Assembly: GCA_001986395.2 (NCBI GenBank)
Contig: MQVO02000015.1
Location: 186,001-250,000 of the forward strand
Direction of reading: 5' to 3'
Source of the DNA: Irpex lacteus
Taxonomy: Eukaryota; Basidiomycota; Agaricomycetes; Polyporales; Irpicaceae
Length of the DNA stretch: 64,000 nt
Every line of letters starts with the position of its first letter. Positions within the stretch are counted from its first letter, which is position 1. Of this stretch, positions 58,166 to 64,000 are shown one piece after another. The translations under genes were made by a program, and so were the position numbers. Under the pieces are notes generated by a model. The model searched no databases. It saw only the letters and a program-made list of their open reading frames with translations, and was not told where the DNA came from.

Positions 58166-59711
58166 GACGGTTCTTCAGCGACAGCAGCAAGTGCAGAGGA
58201 GGCAGGAGAGTCGATTAGAAGTCGACCTGCGACGTGAAGAGAGAGTTAAAGGGAAAGAGAGAGTCGTCGTGGACGAGACGTTACCGGGCGATGAACCAGA
58301 AAGCAAGGGCAACCCCATAGCAGCAAGGAGCCGTGGCTTCTTTTGAGGGTGACAAGGCCATTGTGTTTTGGGTGCGGACGACTGGCGGCAGCAGCACTTT
58401 CATTGTTCTGAACAAAGTCGAAAACAATAAACTTACCCAATTGGTAACCGAAGCTACGGGCGCTCCTTCAGCCTCATGGTTATCCGTAGCCATCCGCGCT
58501 GCGTGCTCCCCTCGCTTGGAAATGGTCGCTTTTGTCTTCAACGACACCGAGCGGGACATTCCATCAAGTCGTCCTAGCCGAATGCTTATATTTGAAGGCC
58601 TATCGATGCTCCGTCCGACACCGCACGACGTTCTTTATGCACAAGAAACGAATAGCTTCACAGCCATCCGGAATTTCGCTTCATGCTTTATCACAGGTTG
58701 GAATTAGTTTCCTTGTCACTGCCACGTTGAGGTACTGAGAAACGTACTGAGAAACGTAGAGGCTGACTATATGCACGAATCTTGAGTGACTCACACGTTC
58801 CTATAGGCTTGAAGGAAGAACACTGAAAGTGGGGCTTAATTATAAGAGAGTAGCGGCAGACACAGGTGAGGACAACGCTCACTCACGATATTCACGCGCT
58901 CCAAGGTCGCGAGAACCTGAGAAGTGATAACTACCGAGGATACGGATGGCTAACGTTCAGAATCTTGGAGAGGATTGTCGCATCATGCACGGATACGTGG
59001 ATGACGGCTGCACTTTGCTTAAATTAAGTACCTGTTCTCTCGGAAGGCGGTGACACTTGAGTACTTGTGTTAGTAGGTATCGAAATGGCGGTAAGTACTG
59101 AGTGATGATGAAGCTTGAAGTTAGTTGAAGTTGCTTGACTGCCAGTGTGACGATGAGTGCTGATGAGTGCTTAGGCGCCTGTGGCCAGTTTGGGCGCTCA
59201 TACATTTCGAACTCGGCCACTCGCAACTCTGACCTCAAGCTTCAATCTAGGATGCTCTAAAGTTTTGCTCTCACAGTCCATAATGAATAACTTCACTACG
59301 ACCCCAATTATTATGTCCCTTGCTCTTCATGGGTGTACGTTCGTGGCTTCACGAAGTCAATAACAATAATGCGACAACATGTTATAGCTAGAAGACTGCG
59401 TCATGGTACGCTTACGCTGTGTTACTGTGTATTTGGAACATATCATACGATCCAGATAGTTCCTGTACATGTCGGTGTTTAGTTTGCGGATGCAAGCCCG
59501 ACCTGTGAAACTGGGCCTTGAATCAAAATGAAGCTGTCAGTTTCATTGCATTTCTATTGGCCATCCCCACCTTAAACGCACCATTCTATCCACGCAAAAG
59601 TCGAGAGAGCGTCGGAAAGAAAGACGCGGTTTCTCGAAGTTACGAGGCCAACCAGCAAGTATCCGGGGTCCCGCACACATCACACATTCGTCATTTCCGA
59701 TAACCACGTGC
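58166..59711. other. Divergent intergenic region PRM1 / BAX-inhibitor gene
   Basis: A 1.5-kb stretch with both promoters. An open plus-strand frame at 58333-58707 (KAIVFWVRTTGGSSTFIVLN, EMVAFVFNDTERDIPSSRP) looks protein-like but begins without an ATG, so it may be the last exon of a small gene or a fossil. At about 59100-59130 the motif gatgaagcttgaagttagtt resembles the dispersed TTCAAGC repeat. Confidence 0.45.
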
Positions 59712-61230
59712 ATGACCGTATTAAAACAGGCGCGCAGATGTCTAGGCAGTGCACTGCGCACTAGGCTCTCGAAGCATCTCTCACCTCAACTACTGACCAC
59801 CACCATCTCAACCCAGCAGCATTCACTGTCTAGGACGATGGCAACGAACTACACGCAGCCACCGCCGTCGTATACTGGCCCGAAGAACAACAGCGGGCGC
59901 GACGAAGCTGAACAGCCGTTGTTGAGCCCTGCGCCGGGTCCTAGTTCGGGAGCGTATTATGACCAACCGGAACTTGGGGACATCCCTGACGACTTCAAGG
60001 TGAGTGTAACAAGGCATCGCGAGAGTAATAATAGTATGCTGAGACTATAGGATGTGCTGTAGTATGGTACTTCTGTGTACGACAGTGCGCCTGAGATCAG
60101 GAACGCATTCGTGAGGAAGGTGTATACCATTCTGTGTAAGTACTTGGCTCATCCTCAAGCCTTCTTGTATCTTTACAGCTGACTGTCTTATACCCGTATT
60201 CCAGTCTGCCAAATTGTGAGTGTAGACAACGACGTACACGAATATCTTACCGAACAATTCATTCACAGCTCGCAACATGTATCGTCGCAGGCGGACTCTC
60301 CCAATCTGAGAGCGCGATCTTCTGGGTCCAGACACAGTACGTTCTCCTCCCCTCACAACTCTCTCACACACACTCTCCTCTGTTCCCACAACTAATAATG
60401 ATACCTACGTAACCAGCACATGGGCATTCTACGTCCCCCTCTTCGGCACCCTCATCAACCTGGGATTCCTTTACTGGAAGCGCCACAGCCACCCCCTCAA
60501 CCTCGTCCTCCTGTCAACATTCACACTCATGGAAGCCTTCACCCTCGGCGTGATGGTCGCCTTCTTCAACAACTTGATCGTGCTGCAGGCATTGTGAGTA
60601 CACCGCGCCCTCAGCCGAGTGAAGAGCTCGGCAGAGTGCCTTGATCCAACCGCAAGGAATGCATAACTGATATTAATGATCAATTCAATAGGCTTATCAC
60701 CCTCGGTGTCTTCATCGGACTGACCCTGTTCACCTTCCAGTCCAAGGTACGCTCCGTCCTCCGTCCTCCTTCCCCCTTTCTCCACACACCGCGCCTCATA
60801 ATTCATTCTTCATATAGTACGACTTCACCGGCCTCGGCCCCTGGCTCTTCGGCGGGCTCGTCGCCCTCATGATGACGGGCTTCGTCGGCATCTTCATCCC
60901 CTTCAGTCGCGGCTTCGACCTCGCGGTCGCCATTGGCGGAACACTCCTCTTCAGCGGATATGTCGTGTACGACACGCACGTCATCACGAAGCGGTTGAGC
61001 CCGGATGAGTACATCATGGGTGCGATCAGTTTGTACCTTGAGTGAGTCTAGAGTCTTCATCGTCTTGTGCTGAGAGGAGAGTCGCTGATCGTGTTCTTGT
61101 CCGTGTTCGTAGCTTCATCAACTTGTGTAAGTTTTATCCCTAGACGTGCGAGCTAAACTTGTAGTTCTGACGACTGATGTTTCTAGTCATCAACATCCTG
61201 CGTATCATGAACAACGCACAAGAGCGATAA
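59712..61230 (+). CDS. BAX-inhibitor/LFG (TMBIM) family membrane protein
   Basis: This family of seven-helix proteins lowers ER calcium and dampens cell death. Exons are 59712 or 59838 to 59999, 60063-60135, 60205-60215, 60269-60336, 60417-60593, 60692-60746, 60818-61041, 61113-61126 and 61187-61230. They give 275 aa from ATG 59838 (MATNYTQPPPSYTG) or 317 aa from ATG 59712. A Pro-rich cytoplasmic head is followed by helices such as HTWAFYVPLFGTLINLGFLY, MEAFTLGVMVAFFNNLIVL, LITLGVFIGLTLFTFQSK, TGLGPWLFGGLVALMMTGF and GGTLLFSGYVVYDTHVI, the last with the family's YDT motif, and a tail FINLFINILRIMNNAQER. Two exons are only 11 and 14 nt. The upstream start would add a basic, acid-free leader that resembles a mitochondrial presequence. 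Confidence 0.93.
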
Positions 61231-61680
61231 ACGTGGACACCTCAACTCCCCCACCCCCTTCGAAAGCTTAAGCACTCCTCATGGCAACCCCTCCAAGCAT
61301 CGCTCTCGAAGCACGGGCGCCCTCATATATGCTCAGTTCGATGGTTGGATTTGACCTCAAGATCGTGTAGTGTCGTGATATAGGATGTATAGTACCTTGG
61401 GTTATGTAATGACAAAAATGTGATCTCACAAGCCTCGTGGTAGGATCATAAAGTAAGAAATTTATAGTGCGCGCAGTATCGTCTGCGTGAGCTTAGAAAC
61501 AGGTTCTCCGTGTGTGGTATGGTATGTGTGTACAAATCTAGATATGTGTTGTGTTCCCCGAACATGCATGCACCAGGACAGCTCGCCTCGTCCTCGTAAG
61601 AATCCTCTCCATCCCCACCCGCCCTCCTCTCTCTCTTCTCCCGCCTCGAACCTCTCGCACACGCCACGCCCACCATCACC
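61231..61680. other. Convergent intergenic region
   Basis: About 450 bp between the BAX-inhibitor gene (+) and the secreted Pro-rich gene (-), with both 3' regions. The pyrimidine-rich part at 61580-61680 borders the stop codon at 61681. No gene is supported. Confidence 0.5.
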
Positions 61681-62922
61681 CTAAACAGGAACAGCCGTAG
61701 GAGCAGGATACCCGCCCCCATACCCAGGCTCCTTCGGCTGATAAATCGACTCACTCGGGATCGGCACAGGCGCAGCCGACACACTTGGCTTCGGGACCTT
61801 CGCAGGGACACTAGGCACAGGCGGTGGCGGGGGAGGCTTCGCGTTAGAGTCCATGTTGACGACGCCGAAAGCCTTGTCTTTCTTCTCCTTTGACTCGTCG
61901 GAGGGCGGGATGAGCGGGTCTGTGTCTAATACCAGAGAGTGTCTCTTCGCTTTCGTGGTGGCGGGAGCAGGGAGGGCGGGCGCGGTGTATGCGGGGTAGG
62001 CGTTGGCATCTGTAGGCGGGGGAGGGACTTTCTCGTCTACGGGGACTTTGACCTTGGCTTTCTGGGCTGCGTCGCCGGCAGTGTTGTCAGCGGCGTCGAT
62101 GGTAGGTCCTGTATCCGCCGAGGTGATGGGTGTGTCGGGGACACTGGGCATACTCTGTCCGACAGGCCCAAGGAGGTTGGGAGCTGCACCTGCGGACCTG
62201 ACGAGGTTTGCAAGACCCGCGGCTGGTCCTCCTGCTGAAGAGGGGGAAGAAGAAGATGAGGAGTGTTGGTCTTCGGCAGCGTGTTCGGCTTTGAGGTCTG
62301 GTTTGGCTTCGGTGGAGTGCTCTGGCTTAGCGATGTTCGTGTGCGTGGGTTTCTGTGCAGTCTCTGAGGGCTTCTTGTGGTGGTCAGTACTATGCTTGTT
62401 CTTCGAGCCCCTGTGCTTGTGCGCGCGCTTCGCGTGGTTCGAACCAGAAGTTGTAGAGGACGACGGAGGAGGGATGACCCAGCCTTTACGGAACTCTTTC
62501 TTGACCTCGCGTTTGGTGGTCGAGGTGGTGGGAGCAACAGGGATAGTAGCGTTGGTGTTCGCGGCTGCGTAGTCTGGTTCGCGGACCATGCGAGGTTGCA
62601 GACGCGGGTTGGCGTACGACGGGCCAGGGTCAGGAGAGGGGGAGCGACGCAGAGGGAGACCCTTGGGGACACCAGGGACCTTAGATGACTTTGAGCTACC
62701 AGAACCAGGTACAAACGGTACTCCAGGAACAGTGGGAACGCCAGTAGGAGTCGCACCAGCACCGCCAGGAACAGGAAGCTTGACGTTGGGTACAGCGGTG
62801 GGGGCGACGAGACCGAGAGTCATGTCGCCAACAGGGAGAGGGACACCTTGATCGAGAGGACGAGCAGAGACTACAGCAGTCAGAAGGTAGACGAACAAGG
62901 GCGCGAGCTTGAGGTAGTGCAT
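61681..62922 (-). CDS. Secreted Pro/Ser/Lys-rich protein, unknown function
   Basis: A single-exon frame of 413 aa starts at the ATG at 62922. The first 20 residues (MHYLKLAPLFVYLLTAVVSA) are a clear signal peptide with an AxA-like cleavage site before RPLDQG. The mature chain is low complexity: Val/Pro/Gly-rich (VPGVPFVPGSG), then a basic His/Lys stretch (HAKRAHKHRGSKNKHS), Ser runs and poly-Pro (KPPPPPPVPSVP), ending GYGGGYPAPTAVPV. KR pairs (KREVKK, AKRAHK, AKRHS) could be Kex2 processing sites. No Cys is seen in the mature part and no membrane helix or GPI signal, so it is probably released or wall-associated. The frame continues upstream without an ATG near the signal peptide, so this start is preferred. 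Confidence 0.75.
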   Translation of the reverse strand: MHYLKLAPLFVYLLTAVVSARPLDQGVPLPVGDMTLGLVAPTAVPNVKLPVPGGAGATPTGVPTVPGVPFVPGSGSSKSSKVPGVPKGLPLRRSPSPDPGPSYANPRLQPRMVREPDYAAANTNATIPVAPTTSTTKREVKKEFRKGWVIPPPSSSTTSGSNHAKRAHKHRGSKNKHSTDHHKKPSETAQKPTHTNIAKPEHSTEAKPDLKAEHAAEDQHSSSSSSPSSAGGPAAGLANLVRSAGAAPNLLGPVGQSMPSVPDTPITSADTGPTIDAADNTAGDAAQKAKVKVPVDEKVPPPPTDANAYPAYTAPALPAPATTKAKRHSLVLDTDPLIPPSDESKEKKDKAFGVVNMDSNAKPPPPPPVPSVPAKVPKPSVSAAPVPIPSESIYQPKEPGYGGGYPAPTAVPV

Positions 62923-64000
62923 GTTTGCGGAGAGTAAAGAACGTGGGGGTTTACTTGGGAGTAGTCTGTAGCTGGTTGTGAGCCGTGAAGGAGGAAGAGA
63001 CCAGCTGGGCTTGAGGACGCGAAGGACGACGTCGGTGGGAGATGGAGAGAGAGAAGAGAGAGAGGCTGGAGGAGGAAGTCGAACATGATGTCCCGTTTTG
63101 TATGTGACCAGGAAGCAGGGTGGCTGACAGTTCAGAATATAATCACATCCCCCGCCACGTCCTCGATCATCGGTGTGAAGATGACCCACGTCAGGAAGAG
63201 TGTTCAAAGTACATATTCTGGCATATAAATGAGGAGACCTTGGTAGCTTTAGAGTGGGTGATCCAGAGTAGAATACTCTCTGGCTCGTCTAAGTCGTCTT
63301 GAGCCCAAGTCGTGTCACTAAGGCTCGTGGATTCGTCCATTCGCCAGTGCATCAAATACTGTTAGTACTTCGTTCTTGCTCGGACCATGACACGTACTTT
63401 AAAAGTGCCTCCACCCTCTAGTTAGGTAAACTGAGCCTCGGAGTACAAGCAGATCTGACTTCAAGCTTCAAGCTTCAAGCTGGAAGCATGACCCCGGAAC
63501 AAGCTCGGAGAGTAGAGAGTAGATCAATTGCTTATATAAGCGACGCTTTCGACATTGCGGCTTAATTACTACTACAGGGTTTGCCCGGTCCTTGAAAGAC
63601 CACAAGGAACTTCGATGTTCTGGGCAGCTTTTGCTAATGATAAATGTTAAAAATATTTACATGACATATTTACATTACTTCCAGCCTAATACCAGCAGGT
63701 TTTGAGGTACGGACGTGGGACTAGCGAGTTATGGATGGTGGGTCTAAACGGGGTCACCCACTCGTTGAAAGGGCTATATACGGCAGGTGAGCTGCCATAT
63801 ATAGTATGCCATCACCGTTTTCATGCTCCAGGCGCCCAAATTTATCATGGCCTCCCGCCCTCGTATATCGGGGTCGCGACAGCGACCACGATCTGCACTA
63901 CTATGGCACGGGATGAGTACCTAGATACTGCGCCTATCCTTACACCAGCTTTCACAATTCATTTTTGTCTGAAAAACGACCGTTATCAAGCTCTTTCAAG
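62923..64000. other. Right-edge intergenic DNA with palindromes
   Basis: Besides the promoter of the secreted-protein gene, it contains the repeat ttcaagcttcaagcttcaag at about 63460-63480, a perfect 12-bp palindrome gcttatataagc near 63531, and an imperfect 13-bp inverted repeat at 63774-63804 (arms ctatatacggcag and ctgccatatatag, 5-nt loop). A short frame from the ATG at 63847 is not supported as a gene. Confidence 0.5.

Noticed and set aside
58333..58707. Plus-strand frame between PRM1 and the BAX-inhibitor gene as a full gene
   Set aside because: It begins with GTG, has no convincing upstream exon, and has no recognisable domain; kept only as a note.

Overview
The window is fungal nuclear DNA, most likely from a wood-decay or litter mushroom lineage (Basidiomycota, Agaricomycetes). 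The evidence is dense genes split by many 50-70 nt GT-AG introns, a DUF6535 protein, a BTB/POZ protein of the mushroom type, and housekeeping proteins (Rse1, Sey1, Prm1, acetoacetyl-CoA synthetase, ferric reductase) that read as basidiomycete. Exon boundaries were worked out by hand from splice signals, reading frame and family knowledge; no search was run.

Left part (1-6.0 kb): an old, decayed copy of the RSE1 - ferric reductase locus whose intact source sits at 27.1-35.9 kb on the other strand. The copy is full of stops and frameshifts, has lost about 2.5 kb at the junction of the two genes, and has a short head fragment turned round at the window edge. Around it lies gene-poor DNA with a 51-bp tandem duplication.

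Accessory core (7.5-26.6 kb): a two-exon membrane protein with a duplicated CPADP motif, then three tandem paralogues of a multi-spanning membrane protein fused to a Ser/Thr kinase domain (9.3-11.5, 12.0-14.1 and 17.8-19.9 kb). All have the same four-exon layout, HCD in place of HRD and DLG in place of DFG. A fourth, dead copy lies on the opposite strand at 25.3-25.8 kb. The first and third copies share an almost identical block of about 275 bp covering promoter and membrane start, then diverge sharply. A frameshifted gene remnant lies between copies 2 and 3. A long Ser/Pro-rich, probably nuclear protein (20.7-25.0 kb) and a small minus-strand orphan gene (26.1-26.6 kb) complete this part.

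Housekeeping block (27.1-49.3 kb): ferric reductase (-), splicing factor Rse1/SF3B3 (-, 13 exons, 1213 aa), a BTB protein (+), acetoacetyl-CoA synthetase (-, with a GC-AG intron), Sey1/RHD3 ER-fusion GTPase (+, 14 exons, 801 aa), an HSP20-domain protein with a very long disordered N-terminus (+), a GTTTC microsatellite and tRNA-Val(AAC).

Right part (49.7-64 kb): a coiled-coil protein of unknown role (+), a DUF6535 protein with an in-frame 66-nt intron (-), the plasma-membrane fusion protein Prm1 (-), a BAX-inhibitor/LFG family membrane protein (+) with two microexons and a possible mitochondrial leader from an upstream start, and a secreted Pro-rich protein (-). The last kilobase holds palindromes and a dispersed TTCAAGC-type repeat but no gene I can support.

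The best candidate for an undescribed system is the tandem family of membrane-anchored HCD/DLG kinases with its signs of duplication, conversion and death. No toxin gene, virus or CRISPR array was seen.
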